Of a stretch of 15,770 nt of DNA, positions 1 through 6,761 are shown piece after piece. The stretch covers positions 1-15,770 of the forward strand of contig JAIRPU010000048.1 in NCBI GenBank assembly GCA_031256815.1. The letters run 5' to 3'. Numbering within the stretch: position 1 is the stretch's first letter; every line of letters starts with the position of its first letter. The position numbers were made by a program, and so were the translations under genes. This DNA is from Spirochaetaceae bacterium (lineage in GTDB: Bacteria > Spirochaetota > Spirochaetia > Treponematales > Breznakiellaceae). The notes under the pieces are model-generated. The model saw nothing but the letters and a program-made list of their open reading frames with translations. It searched no databases and was not told where the DNA came from.

Positions 1-48
1 TTAAAGGTTTGTTAAACCAATAAAAAATTTTATCATGGAGGATTTCTT

Positions 49-867
49 ATGAAAAAGAAATTTATTTCAAATGTCGGATCTCGTACAAGCAATGGTTATT
101 TTGTTAATAACGAATTTAATCGGAAGCCGGTGTTAAAACTGGCTCAAAAAATTCCGTTTTTATTTGTTATTTCCATTATTTTCTCTGGTTTTACTTCGTG
201 TGCTACAGACAATTCGTATGCAATTATTAAAAAACTGGACGAAAAGCAAAACCTGACCGCAAAACGAACTGTGTTCTTTGATGTTCAAATTGCACCAATA
301 AATATTAGTCCAATAACTTTGTTGGATGGACTTATTTATTTTGAGAAGCTAAAAAGTGTGAGAGAACAGATTGAAGAAATAGAATCAGAAAAAACAAAAT
401 TTCTAACCGAGCATCTTACAAAGACTTATAACCAAACATACAATACCATTGTTGTTAATGAAAGTTTCCCTGTAAGAAAGAAAGATCTAAAGCTGAATTA
501 TTTTACAAAACCGTACGAATCAACAAAAAAACAGATAAAACAGATTTGCGAAGAAAAAAACGCCGATTATGCTGTTGCTATTGTAGGAGAAGTATGTACA
601 TACAACGTAGGTTTTTTTGGAACACAGGCATCCGGTTCAATGCATGCAAACATAGCCCTCTTTAATAAACAGGGGGAACTTGTAGCTGCCGGCGAACTCT
701 TTGGACCACAGCTTAATGTACGTGCGAAAGATCTGCTTGCCTACAACTCGGTATTCGACGGTTCATTAGCATATTTCAAAGCATCATTAAAGAAACTTGG
801 AGGAAATAGCGTGCTTAAAGATTCCTATGCAAAAAAATCTGTTGAATCCAGTCAGGAGCTATTATAA
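49..867 (+). CDS. Putative lipoprotein of unknown function
   Basis: I do not recognise the family. The 272-residue product has a basic, polar N-terminus, a hydrophobic stretch at about residues 35-48 and then FTSC, a plausible lipobox with Cys51 as the lipidated residue, so an envelope lipoprotein is likely. The mature part is mixed, with a charged helical stretch near residues 100-125 and a conserved-looking C-terminal half (residues ~175-255: NADYAVAIVGEV, GELVAAGELFG, a lysine-rich helix). ATG 49 has a strong GGAGG Shine-Dalgarno at 37-41 with 7-nt spacing. However, it leaves a ~34-residue region before the hydrophobic core, long for a lipoprotein signal. GTG at 130 would give a canonical 24-residue signal, but its SD is weak (GGAAG at 122-126, too close). 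It precedes an outer-membrane barrel gene on the same strand, so both may act at the envelope. Function is unknown. Confidence 0.75.
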   Translation: MKKKFISNVGSRTSNGYFVNNEFNRKPVLKLAQKIPFLFVISIIFSGFTSCATDNSYAIIKKLDEKQNLTAKRTVFFDVQIAPINISPITLLDGLIYFEKLKSVREQIEEIESEKTKFLTEHLTKTYNQTYNTIVVNESFPVRKKDLKLNYFTKPYESTKKQIKQICEEKNADYAVAIVGEVCTYNVGFFGTQASGSMHANIALFNKQGELVAAGELFGPQLNVRAKDLLAYNSVFDGSLAYFKASLKKLGGNSVLKDSYAKKSVESSQELL

Positions 868-868
868 A
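842..868 (+). promoter_or_regulatory. Weak candidate promoter for the barrel gene
   Basis: TTGAAT at 842-847 and TATAAA at 863-868 are separated by 15 nt and overlap the stop codon of the lipoprotein gene. The spacing is short for a sigma70 promoter, so this is a weak call. It is listed because there is no room for a promoter between the following hairpin and the next gene. Confidence 0.22.
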
Positions 869-880
869 GAATTAAATAAA

Positions 881-908
881 AAAGGCCGCGCTAACTAACG
901 CGGCCTTT
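881..908 (+). terminator. GC-rich hairpin, possible terminator or leader stem
   Basis: The arms AAAGGCCGCG (881-890) and CGCGGCCTTT (899-908) pair perfectly over 10 bp around the 8-nt loop CTAACTAA. The run of T after the stem is only three bases before a C, so termination may be partial. Only 14 bases separate the stem from the Shine-Dalgarno of the next gene, so the hairpin could equally be an attenuator or an mRNA-stabilising leader stem. Confidence 0.65.
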
Positions 909-933
909 CAAACTGCTTTTAAGAGGAGTAAAA

Positions 934-1824
934 ATGAAGAATATTTTATTATTAATTATATTAACATCGGTTTCGCAGTTTGCCTTTTCAGATACGGAAA
1001 CAAAGAACCGGCAGCATTTTTTTATTGATGCTTTTATGGGGGCAAACATTTATAAAGAAAAAATGCCGGATAAAACAGATGTAGAATTAGATTTATCAAC
1101 AAGTGGCCGTAATCTGGGAAATAATATATACAGTTATCAAAACAACGAAGAATGGTCATATCCAGATGCCGAAGCAGGCTTTCTTGCGCTTGGGGTATCT
1201 TTATCCTTTATGTTCGTACCTCAATTTGGACTTTATGCCGATATATCCGTTTTACCGGCGTTATCTATGAATGTAGAATCTGAATTTATATATGGAATAA
1301 CCACGCAAGAAGATTTGTTAATAGACACAGCTAAATTAAAAAACGGCAAATTAAGTTTAAAAGATCTTGATGTTGAATTAAAAAATGCAAAAACCAATGT
1401 CAGTGGTTTTTTATTTTCTGCCGGGCCTGCAATTACTGTAATCAATTCAAAACAACACCTGTTAAGGTTAATGCCAAAATTCATCTTGCAATATTTTCGT
1501 TTTATAACAGAACTGGAAGATAATTTTATATTTCTTGATACCACCGTGCCAAGTTTTTATCCTGTTGACGTTTCGTATAAACTTGAATATGCAAACACAG
1601 AAATGGGCGCGGGGCTTTCTGCAGACTACAAATTTTATGCATCAGACAACTTATACTTTACAATAAAGTGCGGTTTAAATTTTGGAATTTTACAGGTAAA
1701 AGAAATAAAAGAGGAAATTTCTTTTAAAAACTCAAACGATAAATTAAATTTTTCTTTAAAAGCCGAAACAGGCGTATTTAATTTTGGATTTATGCCTTTA
1801 TTCGGAATTGGCTATAGTTTGTAA
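934..1824 (+). CDS. Putative outer-membrane beta-barrel protein
   Basis: The 296-residue product begins with a clear Sec signal peptide (hydrophobic residues 4-17, likely cleavage after FAFS at about residue 19). The rest is rich in alternating polar/hydrophobic stretches with aromatic residues, for example residues ~80-100, 155-200 and 215-255. It ends in FGFMPLFGIGYSL, which resembles a terminal beta-strand. This pattern suggests a small outer-membrane barrel of the OmpA/OmpW-like superfold, but no specific family is recognised and the substrate or role is unknown. ATG 934 has a GAGGAG Shine-Dalgarno at 923-928. A hairpin lies just upstream and a strong terminator follows, so it is the last gene of its unit. 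It may be co-transcribed with the upstream lipoprotein gene. Confidence 0.72.
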   Translation: MKNILLLIILTSVSQFAFSDTETKNRQHFFIDAFMGANIYKEKMPDKTDVELDLSTSGRNLGNNIYSYQNNEEWSYPDAEAGFLALGVSLSFMFVPQFGLYADISVLPALSMNVESEFIYGITTQEDLLIDTAKLKNGKLSLKDLDVELKNAKTNVSGFLFSAGPAITVINSKQHLLRLMPKFILQYFRFITELEDNFIFLDTTVPSFYPVDVSYKLEYANTEMGAGLSADYKFYASDNLYFTIKCGLNFGILQVKEIKEEISFKNSNDKLNFSLKAETGVFNFGFMPLFGIGYSL

Positions 1825-1844
1825 CTCTGGGTCTCCATCCTCCT

Positions 1845-1875
1845 GCCCCCGCCGCAAACGGCGGGGGCTTTTTTT
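1845..1875 (+). terminator. Strong rho-independent terminator
   Basis: GCCCCCGCCG (1845-1854) pairs with CGGCGGGGGC (1859-1868) around the loop CAAA, and seven T residues follow (1869-1875). It lies 21 bases after the stop of the barrel gene and separates it from dut. Confidence 0.93.
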
Positions 1876-1919
1876 GTTCAGTCAGTTTCATTTTTACACG
1901 ATACTAATAAATAACCGGA

Positions 1920-2357
1920 ATGTTTAACGTAAAATTCATAAAATTAAGAGCCGGCGCTTCTCTTCCGCAATATCAAACCAAAGGCGCGGCGGGCATGGAT
2001 TTGTGTGCGCTTATCGAAGAGCCTGTAACTCTTAAACCTATGGAACGCGCGGCGCTTCCCACAGGCCTTGCGCTCGAAATACCGGATGGCTTTGAAGCGC
2101 AAATCAGGCCGCGCTCAGGCCTTGCGCTAAAAAACGGCCTTACCGTGTTAAACGCGCCCGGCACCATAGATTCGGATTACCGCGGTGAACTGCAAATAAT
2201 TATCATAAATCTTGGAAAAAATACCGAAGTTATACATAACGGCGATAGAATTGCCCAAATTGTTTTTGCGCCTGTTGTCCGCGTAAATTGTGTTTTAGCG
2301 GAGGCGCTTTCGGTAACAGAAAGGCAGAACGGAGGGTTTGGTTCTACAGGAATATGA
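1920..2357 (+). CDS. dut: dUTP diphosphatase (dUTPase)
   Basis: Hydrolyses dUTP to dUMP and pyrophosphate, keeping uracil out of DNA and supplying dUMP for thymidylate synthesis; a cytosolic homotrimer in this family. All five trimeric dUTPase motifs are visible: GAAGMDLCA (residues 22-30), PRSGLA (64-69), the substrate motif around LNAPGTIDSDYRGEL (77-91), GDRIAQIVFAPV (108-119) and RQNGGFGSTG (135-144). At 145 residues it is full length. Motif V usually reads RGxGGFGSTG; here QN replaces the first glycine pair, a mild variation. ATG 1920 is the only usable start because an in-frame stop lies at 1908-1910, yet no good Shine-Dalgarno precedes it. A short-leader or near-leaderless transcript is possible, with a weak -10-like GATACT at 1900-1905. 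It overlaps lptF by 4 nt (ATGA), so it opens the dut-lptF-lptG-deacetylase unit. Confidence 0.96.
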   Translation: MFNVKFIKLRAGASLPQYQTKGAAGMDLCALIEEPVTLKPMERAALPTGLALEIPDGFEAQIRPRSGLALKNGLTVLNAPGTIDSDYRGELQIIIINLGKNTEVIHNGDRIAQIVFAPVVRVNCVLAEALSVTERQNGGFGSTGI

Positions 2358-3643
2358 ATACAAAAAAACATACGCTTAAGCTAAAAGGCAGCATTTCCGG
2401 AACGGTATTCAGATATATTTTTATAGAAACTTTTTTTTCGTTTCTTGTTTCATTTGGTTTTTTCTTTTTTATTTTTTTTGTAAATCAGCTTTTGCTTATG
2501 GCAAAAGATATACTTACCAAGAAAGTTCCATTTGACCAGGTAGCGCTGCTGGTTCTGTATGCAATTCCCTCAATAATCGCAATGTCCGCGCCTTTTGCAA
2601 CATTGCTTGGCACTTTAATAACCATAGGCCGTTTTACTTCAGACAACGAAATTCTTGTGCTTTTAACCTCAGGGCTTTCTTACAGAAACATTTTTATACC
2701 AACTCTGCTTGTTGGCATTATTGTTATGTTTATTTCTTTTGGCGCAAACGACTACCTTCTGCCAAAAGGCACCATAGAATTTACAAAGCTGTACAGAAAA
2801 ATACTTGCGTCTACACCGGCACTTGAAATTGAATCTAACTCTGTAAAAAAGTTTAAGGACACGGTCGTTGTTACCGGCGAAGTAACCGGAAATGAAATTG
2901 GCAATATGGTTATTATTGACCGCACAGGAGACGGCGAAAGGCGTGTAATTATTTCAAAAAATGTTAAATTTATTGACGCCGGCACTGAAGGGTTAAGGCT
3001 TGATATGGACGATGCTTTTATTCATTCAACAAAAGAAACAAAACGCGAAGATTACGATTACGTTAAAAGCGACATTTTGCGCTATCGTATTAAAAGTGAA
3101 GATTTAATTGAACAAAATACAGGCGTAAGCGCAAGAGAGATGAGTATACGCGATGTTTACAGCGGAATACGCGAAAAAGAAAGCACAATAGACCTTACAT
3201 TGAATACGCGAAATTACGAAACGCTTAACGCCGCGCTGGAACTTGAAAACGTTACAAGACGCGGCCCCGCTTATCGTGAATGGCGGCAGCGTGAAAATAT
3301 GCTTACAATCTTCAGGAGAGAATACAATATTTCTCATACAATGCTAAACGATAAAAGCCTGCTTATCTTCCGGCTTGAATTTTATAAAAAACTTTCTGTG
3401 CCGTTTGGGTCTTTTGCATTTATTTTTCTTGCGGTACCACTCGGTCTTTTGGCAAAAAAAAGCGGACAGGCGGTAGGATTTGTGGTTGGGATTCTTGTTT
3501 CTGTGGTTTATTGGACTTTGCTGCTGGGCGGGCAAAATGTGGGAATGAAACTTGGAACTTCTCCGTTTTGGTCAATGTGGCTGCCAAATATTTTAACAAT
3601 TACAATCGGCGCCATTATGTGTTTTTTCAGGTTTTCAAAATGA
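2354..3643 (+). CDS. lptF: LptF/LptG-family lipopolysaccharide export permease (first copy)
   Basis: Inner-membrane subunit of the LptB2FG ABC exporter, which extracts LPS or a related lipid from the inner membrane and passes it to the periplasmic bridge. The 429-residue protein has the YjgP/YjgQ layout: three N-terminal helices (about 24-48, 62-90, 113-132), a large periplasmic domain (about 133-345) and three C-terminal helices (about 350-366, 373-395, 408-426). The periplasmic part has the beta-jellyroll-like stretch at ~155-250 followed by a charged helical insert at ~258-335, longer than in many relatives. The start at 2354 gives a 4-nt ATGA overlap with dut; the reading frame is open further upstream, but that part lies inside dut and has no family resemblance. 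It is followed by a second permease with the same overlap. Naming it LptF rather than LptG rests on gene order (lptF before lptG), so the symbol is tentative. The ATPase LptB is not in this window. Confidence 0.9.
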   Translation: MNTKKHTLKLKGSISGTVFRYIFIETFFSFLVSFGFFFFIFFVNQLLLMAKDILTKKVPFDQVALLVLYAIPSIIAMSAPFATLLGTLITIGRFTSDNEILVLLTSGLSYRNIFIPTLLVGIIVMFISFGANDYLLPKGTIEFTKLYRKILASTPALEIESNSVKKFKDTVVVTGEVTGNEIGNMVIIDRTGDGERRVIISKNVKFIDAGTEGLRLDMDDAFIHSTKETKREDYDYVKSDILRYRIKSEDLIEQNTGVSAREMSIRDVYSGIREKESTIDLTLNTRNYETLNAALELENVTRRGPAYREWRQRENMLTIFRREYNISHTMLNDKSLLIFRLEFYKKLSVPFGSFAFIFLAVPLGLLAKKSGQAVGFVVGILVSVVYWTLLLGGQNVGMKLGTSPFWSMWLPNILTITIGAIMCFFRFSK

Positions 3644-4704
3644 CAATAGACCGCTATCTTGTTAAGCATTTTATTCCTGTATTTTTTTTGGCGCTTACAA
3701 TGTTTATTACGCTTGTTCTGCTCATCGACTTATTTGTAAACCTTGTAAACTATCTTAATAACGAAGCCTCTTTTAAAGATATTATGATGGTAAGTTATTA
3801 TTATATTCCCAAAGGCATTTCATATTCAATTCCTGTTTCGCTTTTATTTGCTGTGGCATTTACGCTTGGAGACCTTTACGCAAAAAATGAACTTACATCG
3901 ATTGTTGCATCTGGAATTCCGTTTTGGCGTTTTACCGCTTCGCTTTTGGTTATAGGACTGCTTTTTTCTTTTTTCTCGTTCTATTTTGAAGATAAAATAG
4001 TAATTCAAACAGTACGAATAAAAAATGAAATGAGCCGAAAATTAAAACGTGTATCAGATACAGATGTAAACACAAATGTAGTGCTTCGCACAAACAATGG
4101 AAAACGGATTTATGCGGTAGACTTTTTTGACTATCAAAATATTACACTAAACGGCGTAGACATTGTAGATTTAGACGACAGCATGAGCTTTTCATCAAGG
4201 CTTCGTTCCAATGTGGCAATATGGAACGGCGAATACTGGAATTTTTCAAATCCAATAATATACCGTAACGAAAAAGATTTTATTCGCGTTCAAAATTATA
4301 CCCAAAACACAGAGTACAACGCTGAACCCGAACTTTTCAGACGCCATTCGCTCGACCCCGCAGACCTGCCGGCGCGGGATGCAAAATCGCTGGTAAACGA
4401 CTTAATTACCGTTGGACTTCCGCACTACGAAGCGCTTTCAGATTACTATCACCGTTATTCATTTTCTGTTACATCACTTATTGTTGTAATACTTTCGCTG
4501 TCCATGGGCGGACGTTTTCGCAAAAACATTCTGCTAATGAGCCTGCTGGCAAGTCTTGGAACTGCGGTAATATACTATGTAATGGACTTAATTTCTATGA
4601 TGATGGCGCGTCTTGGCTACATTCCGCCTGTTATTGGAGCCTGGTTCCCTGTAATATTTTTTATTATTACAGGCTCAGTGCTGCTGCGCTATTCAAAAAC
4701 ATAA
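3640..4704 (+). CDS. lptG: LptF/LptG-family lipopolysaccharide export permease (second copy)
   Basis: Partner permease of the Lpt exporter; with the preceding protein it would form the heterodimeric membrane core that works with LptB. The 354-residue product starts MTIDRYLVKHF, a typical LptG-like N-terminus. It shows helices at about 10-38, 54-76, 97-118, a periplasmic jellyroll domain at ~120-265, and helices at about 274-290, 295-320 and 331-350. The start at 3640 overlaps the lptF stop by 4 nt (ATGA), with AGG at 3628-3630 as a weak Shine-Dalgarno, so translational coupling is likely. Open frame upstream of 3640 lies inside lptF and is ignored. The next gene begins one base after this stop. 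The LptG name rests on order and N-terminal character and is tentative within the family. The lipid cargo in this organism could be a lipooligosaccharide or another glycolipid. Confidence 0.9.
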   Translation: MTIDRYLVKHFIPVFFLALTMFITLVLLIDLFVNLVNYLNNEASFKDIMMVSYYYIPKGISYSIPVSLLFAVAFTLGDLYAKNELTSIVASGIPFWRFTASLLVIGLLFSFFSFYFEDKIVIQTVRIKNEMSRKLKRVSDTDVNTNVVLRTNNGKRIYAVDFFDYQNITLNGVDIVDLDDSMSFSSRLRSNVAIWNGEYWNFSNPIIYRNEKDFIRVQNYTQNTEYNAEPELFRRHSLDPADLPARDAKSLVNDLITVGLPHYEALSDYYHRYSFSVTSLIVVILSLSMGGRFRKNILLMSLLASLGTAVIYYVMDLISMMMARLGYIPPVIGAWFPVIFFIITGSVLLRYSKT

Positions 4705-4705
4705 A

Positions 4706-5773
4706 ATGATAGTAAACGACCCTGCATTAAATATTGACTGGCTGGATTACGGCGTTCTTATTCCATTTCCGCCAAGGCGTCCCTCTGCAATACTCAATTT
4801 TCTCGGAGAAAAAACCGCTTCTTTTCCAGGGCCTGTTATAGAAATGCCACTAAATAAAGTTTTTGCTTCTTACGATGATATACGGCGCGTTCATGAAGAA
4901 TCGTATTGCAATAGTCTTTTGAACGGCGGCGCTTCTCTTGAAATTGCCCTTCAGACCATTTATGAACTTATAGACGAAGAAGGCAGGCCATGCCGTTACG
5001 ATAAGCTGCTCGCAAAAAAAACGCTTGTTAAAATGTTCAGCGAAATGGTTTTGCCAAGACTTTACGGTACCTGCTTTGCGGCAAACACCGCGCTGGAAGA
5101 TAAAAAAGGATTTTGTTATTATCTTTCGGGCGGCAATCATCATGCGCGCTACAGTGAAGGCGCCGGATTCTGTGTTTTAAATGATATGATGATTGCGGCG
5201 CGAAAACTACAGGCGCAGGGCCGTGTTCACAGAATTTGGATTATTGACGTAGACGCGCACAAAGCCTGCGGCACAGCAGAGTTAAATTTTTTTATAAAAA
5301 ATGGGAGTCCATGCGGTTTTGAAGAGGGCGCTTACATATATACACTTTGTGTACACATGGCGCAGGGCTGGCCGCTTGATGCAAAAACATTAAGTTCCGC
5401 AAAACCAGGACGCGCTCCGCTCATAAATTGCGATGTTGATATTCCTGTTGCAGAAGGAGAAGAGCCTTTATACGCAAAAAAATTAACCGCAGGGCTTAAA
5501 CTTCTCGAAGAAAAAACAAAAACAGAAACCGGCGCAGAAGCCGAATTTGCGTTTGTTGTTGACGGCAGCGACCCTTATGAACATGACGAACTTGAATCCA
5601 GCGCGCTGTTAAAACTAACTCTTTCGCAGTGCGTTGAACGTGATATGATTATTTATGATTTTTTACGCACGCGGAATATTCCGTGCGTTTGGGTTCTTTC
5701 AGGGGGCTATGGCAAACGCGCATGGGAACCGCCGGCACATTTTCTTGCAGAATTATGCCGGCACCGCGGTTGA
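4706..5773 (+). CDS. Zinc-dependent histone-deacetylase-fold hydrolase
   Basis: A member of the arginase/deacetylase superfamily (HDAC, acetoin-utilisation AcuC and acetylpolyamine amidohydrolase relatives), which removes acyl groups from amines. Active-site signatures: His145-His146 in GGNHHARYSEGAGFC, zinc ligands Asp183 and His185 in IDVDAHKACGTA (usual form DxDxHHGNGT), the third ligand Asp289 in DGSDPYEHDEL (aligning with GFDAHxxDPL), and the catalytic Tyr335 in LSGGYG. At 355 residues it is full length with no signal peptide, so cytosolic. Lys186 replaces the usual second histidine of the ligand loop. The natural substrate cannot be read from sequence: acetylated polyamine, protein lysine or a small metabolite are all possible. 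It starts one base after the lptG stop and is the last gene of the dut-lptF-lptG unit. Its 3' end overlaps the opposing lacI-family gene by 21 bp. Confidence 0.88.
   Translation: MIVNDPALNIDWLDYGVLIPFPPRRPSAILNFLGEKTASFPGPVIEMPLNKVFASYDDIRRVHEESYCNSLLNGGASLEIALQTIYELIDEEGRPCRYDKLLAKKTLVKMFSEMVLPRLYGTCFAANTALEDKKGFCYYLSGGNHHARYSEGAGFCVLNDMMIAARKLQAQGRVHRIWIIDVDAHKACGTAELNFFIKNGSPCGFEEGAYIYTLCVHMAQGWPLDAKTLSSAKPGRAPLINCDVDIPVAEGEEPLYAKKLTAGLKLLEEKTKTETGAEAEFAFVVDGSDPYEHDELESSALLKLTLSQCVERDMIIYDFLRTRNIPCVWVLSGGYGKRAWEPPAHFLAELCRHRG
5731..5762. repeat. Inverted repeat at the convergent gene ends
   Basis: GCCGGCA (5731-5737) is mirrored by TGCCGGC (5756-5762) around an 18-nt loop, with a further AACC/GGTT pair outside (5727-5730 and 5768-5771, with a bulge). 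It lies where the deacetylase and regulator genes meet tail to tail and no ordinary terminator is visible. There is no T-run, so a role in transcription ending is only a suggestion. Confidence 0.4.
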
Positions 5774-6754
5774 TTCGCGTATAATTAATCTGTGTTCAAG
5801 AAGCACTTTGTTTTTTGGCACTGTTTTACCCGAAATTAACCGGTTAAGCATCTGCACCGCCCGTTCTCCCATTTCCTGAATAGGCTGACGAATCGTGGTA
5901 AGCCGCGGCACCATAAAGTTTGAAATATCAATATCATCAAAACCAATTACAGAAACTTCATTTGGAACAGAAATTCCATAATCTTTTAAGGCCCTGATTG
6001 CGCCAAAAGCAAGTTCATCTGTTGCCGCAAAAATTGCCGTATGCTGATGTTTGCTTAAAAGAAGTCCGCGCATACCGTAAACTCCGGCTTCCGGCGTAAA
6101 TTGCGGTACAGAAATTGCAACCGGTTCATGCAGCGTAATAGATGCGCTTGCAAGAGCGCGGTAATAGCCATTTTCCCTGTGGCGTGTAAAACTAAAACCA
6201 ACGCTGTTTATAAACGCAATACTTCTGTGCCCTAAATTAATTAAATGGCTGACCGCTTCAAACGCGGCGCTTTCGTCATCAACATGAACAGAAGGAAGCC
6301 CGTTCCGTTCAAAAGTTACAGAGACCGCCGGAATATTTCTTTGCACAAGATATTCATAAAATTCAATGTTCCTAACTTCCTGTATTAAAATAAGCCCGTC
6401 AATCTTTTCGGATTTAATTCTGGCGAGACATTCCGCTTCGCTTGCGTCATCAAAATTAACCATAAAAAAGACCAGCTGGTATCCAAAATAATCGAGCTGC
6501 CGTTCTATTACCGCTACAAGCTGCCGCTGAAAAATATTAAACATATCCGGCAGCACAATAGCGATGGAAAAACTCCGCTTCATAACCATGTTACGCGCCG
6601 TATTGCTTGGCACAAAACCTGTTTCGTTAATCAGCCGGAGTATTTTTTCGCGTTTTGCCTCGTTTACATAGCTTTTACCGTTTATTACACGCGAAACCAT
6701 GGAAACAGATACGCCTGCCTGCCTTGCAATATCTTTTATGCCAACGGCGTTCAT
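5753..6754 (-). CDS. LacI-family transcriptional regulator
   Basis: A DNA-binding repressor or activator of the LacI/GalR family, normally controlled by a sugar or sugar-phosphate. The 333-residue protein has the family's N-terminal helix-turn-helix (residues 4-26: VGIKDIARQAGVSVSMVSRV), a hinge helix (about 49-60, PSNTARNMVMKR) and a periplasmic-binding-protein-like effector domain (about 62-330) with the typical VIGFDDIDIS and LTTIRQP segments. It is full length. ATG 6754 has GAGGG at 6759-6763. It starts 7 nt after the glycosyltransferase stop, so it is the last gene of the minus-strand glycan operon and is probably co-transcribed. No sugar transporter or catabolic enzyme is next to it, which is unusual for this family; it may regulate its own operon or act elsewhere. 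I found no convincing LacI-type palindrome with a central CG upstream of hddA. Ligand unknown. Confidence 0.95.
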   Translation of the reverse strand: MNAVGIKDIARQAGVSVSMVSRVINGKSYVNEAKREKILRLINETGFVPSNTARNMVMKRSFSIAIVLPDMFNIFQRQLVAVIERQLDYFGYQLVFFMVNFDDASEAECLARIKSEKIDGLILIQEVRNIEFYEYLVQRNIPAVSVTFERNGLPSVHVDDESAAFEAVSHLINLGHRSIAFINSVGFSFTRHRENGYYRALASASITLHEPVAISVPQFTPEAGVYGMRGLLLSKHQHTAIFAATDELAFGAIRALKDYGISVPNEVSVIGFDDIDISNFMVPRLTTIRQPIQEMGERAVQMLNRLISGKTVPKNKVLLEHRLIIRESTAVPA

Positions 6755-6761
6755 TTATCCC

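Noticed and set aside
6..18. Small hairpin GGTTT-GTT-AAACC ahead of the first gene
   Set aside because: The stem is only 5 bp and has no convincing T-run on either strand, so it is not a credible terminator.
9..36. Promoter-like TTGTTA and TATCAT before the lipoprotein gene
   Set aside because: Transcription would begin at or after the Shine-Dalgarno at 37-41, which would make it useless for the gene.
1233..1544. Antisense reading frame of 103 codons inside the barrel gene
   Set aside because: It is wholly inside a convincing gene, has no Shine-Dalgarno or recognisable domain, and reads as a shadow frame.
2288..2353. Earlier in-frame start for lptF
   Set aside because: These 22 codons lie inside the conserved end of dut and resemble no LptF N-terminus; ATG 2354 gives the ATGA overlap.
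3511..3639. Earlier in-frame start for lptG
   Set aside because: The extra 43 residues lie inside lptF and are not family-like; ATG 3640 starts the typical LptG N-terminus.
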